From Candidatus Gastranaerophilales bacterium (GTDB taxonomy: Bacteria > Cyanobacteriota > Vampirovibrionia > Gastranaerophilales > CAJFVJ01): 64,000 nucleotides of DNA. The stretch covers positions 62,001-126,000 of the forward strand of contig CALUSR010000005.1 in assembly GCA_944323485.1 (NCBI GenBank), given 5' to 3'. Below, in pieces: positions 52,473-62,732 of the stretch (its first letter is position 1; each line of letters begins with the position of its first letter). The notes beneath the pieces were generated by a model. It saw nothing but the letters and a program-made list of their open reading frames with translations, did no database searches and was not told the DNA's origin. Made by a program: the position numbers and the translations under genes.

Positions 52473-52958
52473 CTATTTAGTCTCCTTTTTAAGATTTAAC
52501 AAATAATTATAAACATTCTCTGGAACAAGTCTTGATACATCACCGCCAAGCAACGCCGCTTCTTTGATAATACTTGATGACACAAAATTATACTTTGGCT
52601 TTGTTGTCAAAAAGACTGTCTCTAATTCAGAATAAAGAGTATTATTCATCTGCGCCATCTGCATTTCATACTCAAAATCAGTGATAGCCCTCATTCCTCT
52701 GATTAATACCGTAGCATTTTTCTGTTTTGCATAATCAACGGTCAAGCCGTTAAAACTATCTATTTCAACATTTGAGAGATGAGAACAGCACTCGCGAATC
52801 AAATGCAATCTGTCTTCAAGAGGTATAAAACATTTTTTATTACTATTTTTCAATACGGCAATAATTACTTTATCAAAGAGTTTCGATGCTCTTTGTAATA
52901 CATCCATATGTCCTTTCGTAATAGGGTCAAAACTCCCCGGGTAGATTGCAAGCGTCAT
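52473..52958 (-). CDS. coaD: Phosphopantetheine adenylyltransferase CoaD
   Basis: From ATG 52958 (AAAGG about 10 nt upstream) the 161-residue protein begins MTLAIYPGSFDPITKGHMDV, with the nucleotidyltransferase TxGH motif, and has VLIRGMRAITDFEYEMQMA and TTKPKYNFVSSSIIKE. It makes dephospho-CoA from phosphopantetheine and ATP. A frame start at 52964 is a TTG and adds only two residues. With panB and panC upstream it forms a CoA-precursor group. Confidence 0.95.
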   Translation of the reverse strand: MTLAIYPGSFDPITKGHMDVLQRASKLFDKVIIAVLKNSNKKCFIPLEDRLHLIRECCSHLSNVEIDSFNGLTVDYAKQKNATVLIRGMRAITDFEYEMQMAQMNNTLYSELETVFLTTKPKYNFVSSSIIKEAALLGGDVSRLVPENVYNYLLNLKKETK

Positions 52959-53095
52959 GAACAAATGCCTTTGGTAGAATCTTAATTACTTAAATTATAT
53001 TACCATAATGGTAAAAAATTTACATTTTCACAAGAAAAAGCTTACTATTGTTAACATTTCTAAAAATATTGACATATTTCAGACAAAAAACAGCT

Positions 53096-53938
53096 CTACA
53101 GAACTATATTATCAATCAACCTGACACCATCAACACGAGCTGCAAGAGCCACCAGAGTATTTTCGCTCAAAAACATGACAGGGCTCAAATCATTGAAACT
53201 GCAAAACTCAAAATACTCGACATCAGCAGATTTTGACAACTCCGGCATAACTTTTTCTTTTATTTCATCAATGCTGACAATTCCTTCTTTATATAGTTCT
53301 TTCACGGAATTCAAGGCTTTTGAGAGAGCAAGAGCTTTTCGACGACCATCTTCTGACAAATAAGTATTTCGTGAACTCTTGGCTAAACCGTCTTCTTCTC
53401 TAATAATCGGACAGAAGTTTAACTTTATATTCACATTCAAATCATCACACATTCTTTTGACGATTACACACTGCTGGGCATCTTTAAGTCCAAAGAAAGC
53501 CTCATCGGCTTCTGTTATGTTAAACAACTTCAATACAACGGTATCAACACCGTCAAAATGCTGGGTACGTGACTTTCCGCACAACTTAGCACGCAGACAC
53601 TCCGGAGGAACAACAAGAGTCATTTGATGTTTCTCATAACCGTACATATCAGAAGGTTGAGGCGCAAAAATCAAATCAACACCGTATTTTTCACAAACTT
53701 TTATATCTTTATCAAGAGTCCTCGGGTAGCGTTCATAGTCCTCTCCAGGGCCAAATTGAATCGGGTTGACAAAAATGCTGACAACAACAACATCACAGCT
53801 GTCACAGGCCGCTTTTATCAAGCTTTCATGTCCTTCATGCAATGCTCCCATCGTAGGAACAAGACCTATCTTCAGCTCCTGTTTTTTATATTTTTTTATT
53901 TCTTTTTTGACATCACTAATAGACTTTAATACTAACAT
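53096..53938 (-). CDS. panC: Pantothenate synthetase
   Basis: The 280-residue protein has the ATP motif PTMGALHEGHESL, FVNPIQFGPGEDYERYPRT and KLFNITEADEAFFGLKDAQQ, as in PanC. It joins pantoate and beta-alanine with ATP. Its start lies 23 nt inside the end of panB. The overlap suggests translational coupling, and no good ribosome site is seen. No panD is in the window, so the source of beta-alanine is elsewhere. Confidence 0.95.
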   Translation of the reverse strand: MLVLKSISDVKKEIKKYKKQELKIGLVPTMGALHEGHESLIKAACDSCDVVVVSIFVNPIQFGPGEDYERYPRTLDKDIKVCEKYGVDLIFAPQPSDMYGYEKHQMTLVVPPECLRAKLCGKSRTQHFDGVDTVVLKLFNITEADEAFFGLKDAQQCVIVKRMCDDLNVNIKLNFCPIIREEDGLAKSSRNTYLSEDGRRKALALSKALNSVKELYKEGIVSIDEIKEKVMPELSKSADVEYFEFCSFNDLSPVMFLSENTLVALAARVDGVRLIDNIVL

Positions 53939-54773
53939 CTCTCAGTTTTTGCACCTCTTGTTCGTTCATTTTGAATATCTCTTCTTCCGAGGGAAATTTC
54001 CCGTTCACAACATCTTCTTTATACTGGTGAGCGCAAGCTCTGATTAAACCTGCCATATCAGCATATTTTCTCGCAAATTTAGGTTTAAAAGAATCATATT
54101 TTCCGAATACATCGTCACACACAAGAATCTGCCCGGAGCAAAAACGTCCGGAACCTATCCCTATAGTCGGAATATTTATCTCCTGCGTAATTTTCTGCGC
54201 ACACTCCTCAGGAACCATCTCAAGAACAACACCAAAAGCACCCGCGTCTTCGAGGGCAACCGCTTGCTCTATCATCTTCTGTGTCTGTTCATAAGTCTTA
54301 CCCTGAATGTTGTACCCTCCGAGAGTATACAAATACTGCGGAGTAAAACCTATATGAGATAGCACGGGAACGCCGTTCTCAACAAGAGATTTTGTCAAAT
54401 CATAAATATAATCTCCCGCACCTTCAATTTTTACGGCTTTTGCCCCGCCTTCTTTGATAAAACGGCAGGCATTCTCAATAGCAGTTTTCTTATCTGACTG
54501 ATAGCTGCCAAAAGGCATATCACCGACAACCAGCGCTCTTTTTACACCTCTTGATACAGCTTTTGAAAAAACAAGCATCTCATCCATCGTAACCTGATGA
54601 GTCGTATCATATCCAAGAGCCACCATCGCAAGAGAATCACCGACAAGAATAATATCTATCTCTTCCTGATCTAAATATCTGGCTGTAGAACAATCATAAG
54701 CCGTCAGCGCCGTAATTTTTCTTCCTTCATTCTTGAATTTAATCAAATCCAAAAAACTTAACGGCTTAAACAT
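53916..54773 (-). CDS. panB: 3-methyl-2-oxobutanoate hydroxymethyltransferase
   Basis: The 285-residue protein has KITALTAYDCSTARYLDQEE, LVGDSLAMVALGYDTT (metal binding), VKIEGAG and the C-terminal GIGSGRFCSGQILVCDD block, the PanB pattern. It makes ketopantoate from ketoisovalerate and methylene-THF, the first step to pantothenate. The gene starts 2 nt after the yvcK stop and overlaps panC. Confidence 0.95.
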   Translation of the reverse strand: MFKPLSFLDLIKFKNEGRKITALTAYDCSTARYLDQEEIDIILVGDSLAMVALGYDTTHQVTMDEMLVFSKAVSRGVKRALVVGDMPFGSYQSDKKTAIENACRFIKEGGAKAVKIEGAGDYIYDLTKSLVENGVPVLSHIGFTPQYLYTLGGYNIQGKTYEQTQKMIEQAVALEDAGAFGVVLEMVPEECAQKITQEINIPTIGIGSGRFCSGQILVCDDVFGKYDSFKPKFARKYADMAGLIRACAHQYKEDVVNGKFPSEEEIFKMNEQEVQKLRDVSIKVY

Positions 54774-54775
54774 AT

Positions 54776-56140
54776 TTACTTAACTCCTTCTTTTACTCCC
54801 TGCATACTCTCAGGAATAGGACGATAGTGTTCTCTTTTGTTCGGTCTGAGAGTAATATGTCTGTACCATTTATAAACAACACGGGCAAGCCGTTTCGGAC
54901 TATGACGAACAAGCCCCTGTTCATTTTCCTCAATCAATCTTGCATTGATAATTTTTATGCCCATTTTTTTGATATTCTCAACATCAATCACAACAGGGCT
55001 CGAGCCGTATTGTCTGTATTTTGATGCCAGATTAGAGGGAAGACTGTCGTTTATGATTACAGCGTCTATAATATTCGCATATCCGGCATGAGTCAGAATT
55101 GTTTTTATGTGATCGCTGACAGAGAAGAAATCAGTTTCCCCGGGCTGTGTCATTATATTGCAAATATAAGCCTTATGCGCATGAGATTTTGAAATTGCCT
55201 GAGATATATCTCTGATTAGCAAATTAGGAATAATACTTGTATAAAGACTTCCGGGTCCCATAATAATTATATCGGCTTCCCTGATTGCTTTAAGCGCTGC
55301 TGGCAAAGCACGAGGTCTTGAAGGTTCGCAATAAAGACGATGTATTTTCCCCTTTGCCTCAGGTATTTGAGATTCTCCGTAAATTACACGCCCGTCTTCC
55401 ATTTGAGCAACAAGTCTCATATCATCAAGCGTTGCGGGGAGAACTTTACCTCTGATAGCAAGAACTTTGGATGACTCTATTACTGCTGACATCATATCAC
55501 CGGTGATATTGCACAATGCTGATAAGAAAAGATTTCCGAAACTATGCCCCTCAAGACCGTTTCCGACCTTGAAACGGTACTGGAACAACTTTGTAACCAA
55601 ATCTTCTTCGCTTGCAAGCGCTGCAATACAGTTTCTGATATCACCCGGTGGGAGAACTCCGAATTCTTTTCTCAAACGCCCTGAACTTCCACCGTCATCT
55701 CCAACGGTTACGATAGCAGTCAGATTATTTGTTATATGTTTTAAACCTTTTAAAATTGTAGATAAACCTGTTCCGCCGCCAATTGCAACAATTTTCGGTC
55801 CTTTATCAAGCATTCTTCTTCGATATAATCGTTCAAGGACATGCCCCTGATCTTTTGTATCAATCCCCTGCAAGACAGATGAGTTTGCATTCAACCACCC
55901 TTTCAGGAACAAAATTCCTCCAAAACCAAGGAGTATCAAACCGGAAACCGCAGAAGGCAAAATTCCGGCAAGAAGTTTTACCATATCCATAATAAAACTT
56001 ATCGGCTTTGCATCAAACAAAATAGCAAGCCCGAGAGCAATAAAAACAGCCCCGACCAACACCAAAAACAACCATCTTTTAACCTGCAAACCAGGAATCA
56101 ACCATCCGGCATTTCTTGATAATCTAGATTTAAACTTCAA
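54776..56140 (-). CDS. yvcK: YvcK/CofD-like gluconeogenesis factor with N-terminal membrane segments
   Basis: In this 454-residue protein residues about 20-90 contain two membrane segments. Residues about 110-430 are a CofD-like domain with VAIGGGTGLSTILKGLKHIT and VTVGDDGGSSGRLRKEFG, then PPGDIRNCIAAL, EGHSFGNLFLSAL and IIMGPGSLYTSIIPNL. Proteins of this kind control cell shape and wall precursor use in firmicutes and actinobacteria. The membrane-anchored form is longer than B. subtilis YvcK. The start is a TTG after GGGG. It lies between pxpA and panB. Confidence 0.9.
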   Translation of the reverse strand: MKFKSRLSRNAGWLIPGLQVKRWLFLVLVGAVFIALGLAILFDAKPISFIMDMVKLLAGILPSAVSGLILLGFGGILFLKGWLNANSSVLQGIDTKDQGHVLERLYRRRMLDKGPKIVAIGGGTGLSTILKGLKHITNNLTAIVTVGDDGGSSGRLRKEFGVLPPGDIRNCIAALASEEDLVTKLFQYRFKVGNGLEGHSFGNLFLSALCNITGDMMSAVIESSKVLAIRGKVLPATLDDMRLVAQMEDGRVIYGESQIPEAKGKIHRLYCEPSRPRALPAALKAIREADIIIMGPGSLYTSIIPNLLIRDISQAISKSHAHKAYICNIMTQPGETDFFSVSDHIKTILTHAGYANIIDAVIINDSLPSNLASKYRQYGSSPVVIDVENIKKMGIKIINARLIEENEQGLVRHSPKRLARVVYKWYRHITLRPNKREHYRPIPESMQGVKEGVK

Positions 56141-56161
56141 CGCTCTAACCCCTTTTTCTTT

Positions 56162-56995
56162 TTAATCAATCCACCCTGCAGAACTTACTTTATTCAATGC
56201 AACCGGAGAAACTTCATCAATCATCCCGTATATTTTTTCTGCAATAGCCAATGCGTTGTGCGACTTTGTATTCAAGTGTATTGTATCACATTTTATGCTG
56301 CTGAGAGATCTCTCTTCGTTTCGCACTGAAGATTTATGCAATGCAAGCTCAACTTGAGATAAAATTTCTTCTTCATCATAAACAGGTGCCTTTGAAAAAT
56401 CTATTCTCCCCTCAACCGTATAAACTTTTTCAGGCATAAATTCATGGGCAACCCTTACTTCTGTTTCTTCTTGAACTGCATCAAGCTCAGGGCATGAAGC
56501 ACCTACATAAATAAGCCAGGGATTAAATCTTTTTATGGCATCAGCTATATAATAAGAAACTTCGTAGTTCTCGGCAGCCTGCTTATAAAGAGCACCATGA
56601 GGACGAACATATTCTATATCCATATGATGCGCTTTCGCCATAGCTGATAGAGCACCAAGTTGATACAAAACCATTGACTCCATCTGGTCTTTTGTAAGAC
56701 TCATTTCTCTATAACCAAATCCCTGCAAGTCAGGATAGCCGATATGTGCACATAGAGCAATATTCTTATTCTGGATTGTATCAAGAGCTTCCATAATTGC
56801 TATCGGATCTCCTGCATGTGCTCCGCATGAAATATTCACGGTGCTTACATAGGGCAGAAGACTATATTCGATATCATTCTTATAAACCCCGAAGCTCTGC
56901 GCCAAATCGCAGTTCAAATCCATAATAATTTTCGGTTTATTCTGATTTGCTTTCAGGTTGGATATTGGTACCATCAAAAACTCACTTTCTTTCAT
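56162..56995 (-). CDS. pxpA: LamB/YcsF family protein (5-oxoprolinase subunit A-like)
   Basis: The 277-residue protein has MDLNCDLAQSFGVY, VNISCGAHAGDP, HIGYPDLQGFGYREM and VRPHGALYKQA, the invariant parts of the family (D-x-N-x-D, CGxHAGD, G-YPD-GFGRR, PHGALY). The family protein PxpA, with PxpB and PxpC, cleaves 5-oxoproline. Neither partner is encoded here. An in-frame ATG at 56974 has a better ribosome site (GTGAG) than 56995 and could be the true start. Confidence 0.85.
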   Translation of the reverse strand: MKESEFLMVPISNLKANQNKPKIIMDLNCDLAQSFGVYKNDIEYSLLPYVSTVNISCGAHAGDPIAIMEALDTIQNKNIALCAHIGYPDLQGFGYREMSLTKDQMESMVLYQLGALSAMAKAHHMDIEYVRPHGALYKQAAENYEVSYYIADAIKRFNPWLIYVGASCPELDAVQEETEVRVAHEFMPEKVYTVEGRIDFSKAPVYDEEEILSQVELALHKSSVRNEERSLSSIKCDTIHLNTKSHNALAIAEKIYGMIDEVSPVALNKVSSAGWID

Positions 56996-57043
56996 ATGTT
57001 ATTTTAAAATTATACTCTAATAAATTCCTGCGTCCAGAGTTTG

Positions 57044-58342
57044 TTAAGGTTTTATTCTATCCATCAATCTCGGGAACGGGATTGTTTCTCTCACATGATG
57101 CAACCCGCAAATCCAGGATACTGTCCTCTCTATGCCGAGTCCGAAACCTGCATGTTCAACACTGCCGTATCTTCTTAAATCAAGATACCACTCAAATGCT
57201 TCTTCAGAAAGGTTATTTGCTTTCAGCTTTTCAAGAAGTATGTCAATATTCTCTTCTCTTTGAGCTCCTCCGATGATTTCACCGTACCCTTCAGGAGCTA
57301 TCATATCAACACATTTAACGGTCTTTGGATTTTGCTCATCCTGCTTCATATAAAACGCCTTACACTCGGCAGGATAATGATGAATCATAACAGGTCTGTC
57401 AAACTGCTCTGAGATAACAGTTTCTTCATCACCGCCGAAGTCATCACCCCATTTGATATCCTCATGCCCGTTTTTCTTCAAAATTTCAATAGCTTCATCA
57501 TAACTGATACGAGGGAAAGGACGTTTTATATTCTCGAGTTTTGATATATCTCTTTCCAAAACTTCGAGTTCATCTCTGCATTTTGCAACAACACTCTGAA
57601 CAATATATTCGACAAACTCTTCAGCAAGAGCCATATCTCCATCCAAATCGCAAAAAGCCATCTCAGGCTCAACCATCCAGAACTCGGTCAGATGGCGTCT
57701 TGTTTTTGATTTTTCTGCACGGAATGTAGGACCGAAGCAATAAACTTTACCCAACGCCATCGCAGCAGCCTCCATATAAAGCTGTCCGCTTTGAGAAAGA
57801 TATGCTTTTGTATCAAAATAAGTTGTTTCAAACAGATTTGTCGTCCCCTCACAGGCAGATGGCGTAAATATCGGAGCATCAACAAGAGTAAATCCTTTTT
57901 CATAGAAGAAATCTCTTATGGACTTTATTATCTCGTTTCTTATCTTCAAAATAGCTCTTTGTCTCGGTGAACGAAGCCACAGATGTCTGTTCTCCATCAA
58001 AAAAGCAACCCCGTGTTCTTTTGGTGTAATAGGATATCCCTCTCCATCAGAAATTAACTTCATATCTCTCACAGAGATTTCATAACCGATTTTTGAACGC
58101 TTATGCTCATTTACAACTCCAACTATCTCAACAGAAGACTCAAGAGCTATCTTATCACCGAGTTCAAAAACATCCTCTGAAACATCATTTTTGAAAATTA
58201 CTGCCTGAATATCAGCAGACCCGTCACGAATTTGCAAGAAATGGAGTTTTCCGCTTGAGCGTTTTTGATAAACCCATCCTTTAATCAACACCTCTTGAGA
58301 TGCGTACTTTGCAACATCCTTAATCTGTATGTATTCAGGCAT
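57044..58342 (-). CDS. asnS: Asparaginyl-tRNA synthetase
   Basis: The 432-residue protein has an N-terminal OB fold (1-105: [20 protein letters not shown]) and a class II core with motif 2 [21 protein letters not shown]. Motif 3 is [16 protein letters not shown], and the ending [14 protein letters not shown] is typical of AsnRS rather than AspRS. GGAGAA lies before the ATG. It is preceded by thrC 15 nt away, so it is in one transcript with hom and thrC. Confidence 0.96.
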   Translation of the reverse strand: MPEYIQIKDVAKYASQEVLIKGWVYQKRSSGKLHFLQIRDGSADIQAVIFKNDVSEDVFELGDKIALESSVEIVGVVNEHKRSKIGYEISVRDMKLISDGEGYPITPKEHGVAFLMENRHLWLRSPRQRAILKIRNEIIKSIRDFFYEKGFTLVDAPIFTPSACEGTTNLFETTYFDTKAYLSQSGQLYMEAAAMALGKVYCFGPTFRAEKSKTRRHLTEFWMVEPEMAFCDLDGDMALAEEFVEYIVQSVVAKCRDELEVLERDISKLENIKRPFPRISYDEAIEILKKNGHEDIKWGDDFGGDEETVISEQFDRPVMIHHYPAECKAFYMKQDEQNPKTVKCVDMIAPEGYGEIIGGAQREENIDILLEKLKANNLSEEAFEWYLDLRRYGSVEHAGFGLGIERTVSWICGLHHVRETIPFPRLMDRIKP

Positions 58343-58357
58343 AACAATTCTCCTTTT

Positions 58358-59440
58358 TTAGATATTCAATTTTTTTGCAATTTCTTTAATATCAGCAGAT
58401 GTTTTCTTCACATCGGCACATGAATATTTGATTGCAGAATCAGGGTCTTTCAAGCCATTACCGGTAAGAACACAGGCAATAGTCGAGCCTTCTTCTATCA
58501 ACCCTGCTTTATGTGATTTTATTAACCCAGCAACAGAGGCTGCACTCGCTGGCTCTGCAAGAATACCCTCGCATGATGCAATAAGCTTGTAAGCTTCTAT
58601 TATCTCAGGGTCGCTCACCATATCAATAATCCCTTTAGACTCATCACGTGCTGCAACAGCCTTATCCCAGCTTGCAGGATTGCCTATTCTGATTGCGGTC
58701 GCAATTGTCTCAGGTTTCATTATTCGTTGATTTTTGACAATGGCAGCTGCACCTTCTGCTTCAAAACCAAACATTTTGGGTTTGTTTGATACGACACCAT
58801 TATCAAAGTATTCTTTGAAGCCCTTCCAGTATGCTGTTATATTCCCCGCATTACCGACAGGAATACAAAGATAATCAGGGGCAGCACCCAAAACATCACA
58901 AATCTCAAATGCTGAAGATTTTTGCCCTTCAATTCTATAAGGATTAACGGAGTTCACAAGCGTAAGAGGATAATTTTCTGATAACTCCCTAACAGCTTCA
59001 AGCGCTTCATCAAAGTTACCGTCAATAGCAATAATCTCTGCACCATACATCATTGCCTGAGCGAGTTTCCCCATTGCAATATAACCGTCAGGTATAACCA
59101 CAAAGGTTTTCAAACCTGCTTTAGCCCCGTAAGCTGCTGCGGCTGCGCTTGTATTACCGGTGCTTGCACAAATAATAGCCTTTGCTCCGTCTTCAACGGC
59201 CTTTGATACAGCCATAGTCATTCCACGGTCTTTGAAGCTGCCTGTCGGGTTGGCACCATCGAATTTCAAATAAACATTAGCTTTCAATCCGATTTTTTTT
59301 GCAAGATTATCGGCTTTTATCAGAGGGGTATCGCCCTCATTCAATGTTATAACCGGTGTTTTATCACTAACCGGTAAAAAATCACGATATCTGTTTATGA
59401 TACCTTCATACTTAACTGCTTTGTTTGTTTTTGTAGTCAT
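58358..59440 (-). CDS. thrC: Threonine synthase
   Basis: The 360-residue protein has the PLP lysine in [28 protein letters not shown] and the [19 protein letters not shown] block, as in PLP-fold-II threonine synthases. It turns O-phosphohomoserine into threonine. AAGGAAT precedes the ATG. The gene follows hom by 18 nt; no thrB is in the window. Confidence 0.95.
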   Translation of the reverse strand: MTTKTNKAVKYEGIINRYRDFLPVSDKTPVITLNEGDTPLIKADNLAKKIGLKANVYLKFDGANPTGSFKDRGMTMAVSKAVEDGAKAIICASTGNTSAAAAAYGAKAGLKTFVVIPDGYIAMGKLAQAMMYGAEIIAIDGNFDEALEAVRELSENYPLTLVNSVNPYRIEGQKSSAFEICDVLGAAPDYLCIPVGNAGNITAYWKGFKEYFDNGVVSNKPKMFGFEAEGAAAIVKNQRIMKPETIATAIRIGNPASWDKAVAARDESKGIIDMVSDPEIIEAYKLIASCEGILAEPASAASVAGLIKSHKAGLIEEGSTIACVLTGNGLKDPDSAIKYSCADVKKTSADIKEIAKKLNI

Positions 59441-59458
59441 ATTTAATTCCTTTTGATG

Positions 59459-60733
59459 TTAATCCATCACTCTTATAACATTTGTAATATCTTTTATAAT
59501 AGATGAGTTTGTCATCTCTTCAACAGCTTTCTGAATATCAGCCTCAAGAGCCATACTGGTCAATATTATAACCCTCGCTGTATCATTTTCCAAAATCCCC
59601 TTCTGGAGAATGCTTACAAAGTTGATATTGTTCTTTCCGCAGATTTCTCCCAACTTCCCGATAACCCCGGGGACATTCTCTGCCGTAAGATTTATATAAT
59701 ATTTGTTGTGAGAATTCTTTATATCGAGAATATCTGCAGCGGTTTCATGTTTGCATTGCATCATAGCAAGAGGATTTTTATCACCTGCTTCCATCTCCTG
59801 AGCAAGACACAAAATATCACCGATGACAGAACTTGCTGTCGGAAACTCTCCTGCACCGGGACCTGAGAATATAACCTGACCTACGGGAAATCCCTCGACC
59901 ATTACGGCATTCAAAACATCATCAATGCGTGATATCATCTGTTTTTTTGATACAAGCATAGGATGAACTCTTATATCAACACTGCCTCCATCAAGAAGCT
60001 CAGCCTTCGCTATCAGCTTGATTTTGTATCCGAGTTCATCAGCATACTGTATATCAGTTGAGGTAATCTTTGATATTCCCTCCCTGTAAACTTTCTTCAC
60101 ATCAATTCGCTGATTAAACACAATCGATGCGAGAATTGAAATTTTATACGCAGCATCAAAGCCCTCAACATCAGCAGTAGGATCAGCCTCTGCATATCCG
60201 AGCTCCTGAGCCTGTTTGAGCGTTTCAGCAAAATCAGCACCCTCATCAGTCATTTTGGTCAGAATATAGTTTGTTGTTCCGTTCAAAATCCCCGCAACTT
60301 TTGTAACTTTATTCCCGCAAAGAGAGGTTTTTATCGGCATAATAATCGGAATACCGCCTGCAACTGCCGCTTCATAGAGTATAATGACATTATTTTTCTT
60401 TGCCAGTTCAAAAAGCTCTTTACCATAGGTTGCTATCAGCTCTTTGTTTGCGCTGACAACATGTTTTTTATTTTCTATTGCCGTTTTCACAAGCTCATAA
60501 GCCGGATCTGTGCCGCCTATCAACTCTACAACAACATCTATATCTTTATCGTTTACAACGGAAAAAGAATCCTCCGTCAAAACATCAACAGGAAGATTCA
60601 CACTGCGTTTTTTGTTAATATTTCTTACGGCAACTTTTTTGATTGAAACGAGGTCATTTCCTTCAAGCGACTTCACCACTCCGCTGCCTACCGTTCCAAG
60701 ACCTAAAATGCCTATCTTTAGAGGATTTTCCAT
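59459..60733 (-). CDS. hom: Homoserine dehydrogenase
   Basis: From ATG 60733 the about 424-residue protein begins MENPLKIGILGLGTVGSGVV (NAD(P)-binding GxGxxG). It has ELIGGTDPAYELVKTAI, TANKELIA-like SANKELIATYG, LNGTTNYILTKM, DVEGFDAAYKISIL and a C-terminal ACT domain (about 350-424) for feedback control by threonine. A TTG 9 nt upstream (60742) with AAGGAG only 3-4 nt away is an alternative start. First gene of the hom-thrC-asnS unit. Confidence 0.95.
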   Translation of the reverse strand: MENPLKIGILGLGTVGSGVVKSLEGNDLVSIKKVAVRNINKKRSVNLPVDVLTEDSFSVVNDKDIDVVVELIGGTDPAYELVKTAIENKKHVVSANKELIATYGKELFELAKKNNVIILYEAAVAGGIPIIMPIKTSLCGNKVTKVAGILNGTTNYILTKMTDEGADFAETLKQAQELGYAEADPTADVEGFDAAYKISILASIVFNQRIDVKKVYREGISKITSTDIQYADELGYKIKLIAKAELLDGGSVDIRVHPMLVSKKQMISRIDDVLNAVMVEGFPVGQVIFSGPGAGEFPTASSVIGDILCLAQEMEAGDKNPLAMMQCKHETAADILDIKNSHNKYYINLTAENVPGVIGKLGEICGKNNINFVSILQKGILENDTARVIILTSMALEADIQKAVEEMTNSSIIKDITNVIRVMD

Positions 60734-60885
60734 CTGGTACAAAAACTCCTTCTTCTCTCTTCTTTATCTCTTAATTAAAGCAAAAAAAGAATTATATGTC
60801 GACTTTTTCCAATTTTTTATGACAAAAAAAGTTTATTCTATTAAAATAAAAATATAAAATCCATTAATCTAATGAGAATTTGCAA

Positions 60886-61965
60886 GTGAAAGAATACATC
60901 GGCAAAAAATACTATGAAATTCTCGGCGTCCCATCTTCTTCTACTACGGAAGAAATAAAAAGCGCCTATAGAAAACTTGCGCGCAAATATCACCCTGATT
61001 TGAACCCAGGAAATAAAGCAAGCGAACAAAAATTCAAAGAAATAACAGAAGCCTACAACGTTCTCATCTCTGATACAGAACGTGCAAAATATGACACAAT
61101 CAACGGCTACAACATCAACACAGGAACAAACAGAGGACAGAAAAATACAAAAACTGCCTCAACACAATCATCGTATCAAAACAAACGAAATGCAAAACAG
61201 GCTTACTCAAACACGCAAAAAAAAGATGAACCGCCAAAAGAATTCAACACTGTATTCTCAGAATTTATGGACGGATTGTTCAGCCAGAAAAACAAAAAAC
61301 AAACCCCTCCGCCGAAAAAAGAAATTCCAAAACCGATAAAAGGCTCTGACATAACGGTCGACGTAAATATAAGCCCTGATGAAGCCGTCAACGGAACAGT
61401 AAAACAGATTAACGTATTATATGTCAGCGAATGCAAAAGATGCCGCGGCAAAAAGTTCATTAACGGAGCCTCCTGTCCTATGTGTAACGGAGAAGGAGAA
61501 CTATCAACCCACAACAAAATAAGAGTAAAAATCCCTCAAAATGTAAAAGAAGGCTCAAAAATAAGAATATCAAACGAGGGAAATAAAGGACAAAACGGCG
61601 GCGAAAACGGTGATTTATTTCTTATCGTACATATCATAAAACACTCTGTTCTGAAATACGACGGACTGAACGTTCTCTGCACAATTCCAATCACTCCGCC
61701 TGAAGCTGCTCTCGGCGCAAGCATAGAAGTCCCGACAAAAGACGGTTTTCTGACAATGAAAATCCCTCCAGGCACATCATCAGGGCAAAAATTCAAACTT
61801 GCATCAGAAGGACTTAAAGACGAAAAAACAAAACAAACAGGAGACCAGATTGTCACTGTAGAAATAGTTATGAACAAAAATCTTTCACAGGAAGAAAAAG
61901 ACCTGTATCAAAAACTTTTGAGAGCCCAAAAAATAAACCCGAGGGGAGACTTACTCAAATCATGA
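60886..61965 (+). CDS. DnaJ-like co-chaperone with reduced zinc-finger region
   Basis: The about 359-residue protein has a J domain at about 5-68 with YHPDLNPG, the HPD motif in YRKLARKYHPDLNPGN. A basic linker and a substrate-binding domain follow. In the zinc region only CKRCRGKK and CPMCNGEG are found (about 185-205), two CxxCxGxG-type motifs instead of four, enough for one zinc at most. The C-terminal domain (VHIIKHSVLKYDGLNVLCTI) is as in DnaJ. It stimulates DnaK. The start is weak: GTG 60886 is preferred, and a TTG at 60880 is the next choice. It overlaps queE by 4 nt. Confidence 0.85.
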   Translation: MKEYIGKKYYEILGVPSSSTTEEIKSAYRKLARKYHPDLNPGNKASEQKFKEITEAYNVLISDTERAKYDTINGYNINTGTNRGQKNTKTASTQSSYQNKRNAKQAYSNTQKKDEPPKEFNTVFSEFMDGLFSQKNKKQTPPPKKEIPKPIKGSDITVDVNISPDEAVNGTVKQINVLYVSECKRCRGKKFINGASCPMCNGEGELSTHNKIRVKIPQNVKEGSKIRISNEGNKGQNGGENGDLFLIVHIIKHSVLKYDGLNVLCTIPITPPEAALGASIEVPTKDGFLTMKIPPGTSSGQKFKLASEGLKDEKTKQTGDQIVTVEIVMNKNLSQEEKDLYQKLLRAQKINPRGDLLKS

Positions 61966-62663
61966 ACACAGTTGATGTCGTAGAAATATTCTCTTCAATT
62001 CAGGGGGAAGGACCGCATATAGGAGAAAGACACCTATTTCTGAGATTGTGCGGCTGCAACCTCAGATGCAGCTTTTGCGATACGCCGTTTGAGAAAACGG
62101 AAAAAGCCTCAGTTTACACAAACAATGGAACAAGTTATCTGAAAAACCCCGTTTCTGCAGATATATTAGCTGATGAAATAAACAACTTCAACCCGATAAA
62201 CCATTCTTACCTGAGCATAACAGGAGGAGAACCGCTTATTCATCATAAATTTTTGAAAAAATTAATTCCAATGGTACATCTTCCCGTTTATCTTGAAACA
62301 AACGGAACTCTATATCATGAACTTGAAGATATAATCAATCTGGTATCAGTCATCTCTTCAGACATAAAACTCCCTTCATCTACCGGATTGAGGGCATTTT
62401 GGGACGAGCACAAAAAATTTCTTGAAGCAGCAAACAAACATAACAAAGAAATATTCTTCAAAGTTGTTGTAACATCACAAATTACGGAAGACGAAATTCA
62501 ACAGCTTCATGATTTTTCAAAATTATCCGACTTGATTATACAACCGGTTAACTCAGATAATAACGCCATAAAAATCAGTCAGGACAAGTTATTTTACCTC
62601 ATGGATAAAATCCCCGGAGCAAGAATTATTCCTCAATGCCACAAATTTTTGAATATTATGTAA
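61962..62663 (+). CDS. queE: 7-carboxy-7-deazaguanine synthase
   Basis: The 233-residue protein begins VVEIFSSIQGEGPHIGERH and has the radical-SAM cluster motif CNLRCSFCDTPFE (C-x3-C-x2-C). Downstream are ITGGEPLIHHKFL (GGEP) and LETNGTL. This is the QueE form, which makes the CDG intermediate of queuosine/preQ0. No other queuosine genes are in the window. Its start overlaps the DnaJ-like gene (ATGA). Confidence 0.92.
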   Translation: MNTVDVVEIFSSIQGEGPHIGERHLFLRLCGCNLRCSFCDTPFEKTEKASVYTNNGTSYLKNPVSADILADEINNFNPINHSYLSITGGEPLIHHKFLKKLIPMVHLPVYLETNGTLYHELEDIINLVSVISSDIKLPSSTGLRAFWDEHKKFLEAANKHNKEIFFKVVVTSQITEDEIQQLHDFSKLSDLIIQPVNSDNNAIKISQDKLFYLMDKIPGARIIPQCHKFLNIM

Positions 62664-62732
62664 AATGTTCACTTCTTTTTTGTTTTTTATGTTAAAATTA
62701 TTTAAATAATTTTACGGTTTAGGAAGGTAAAA

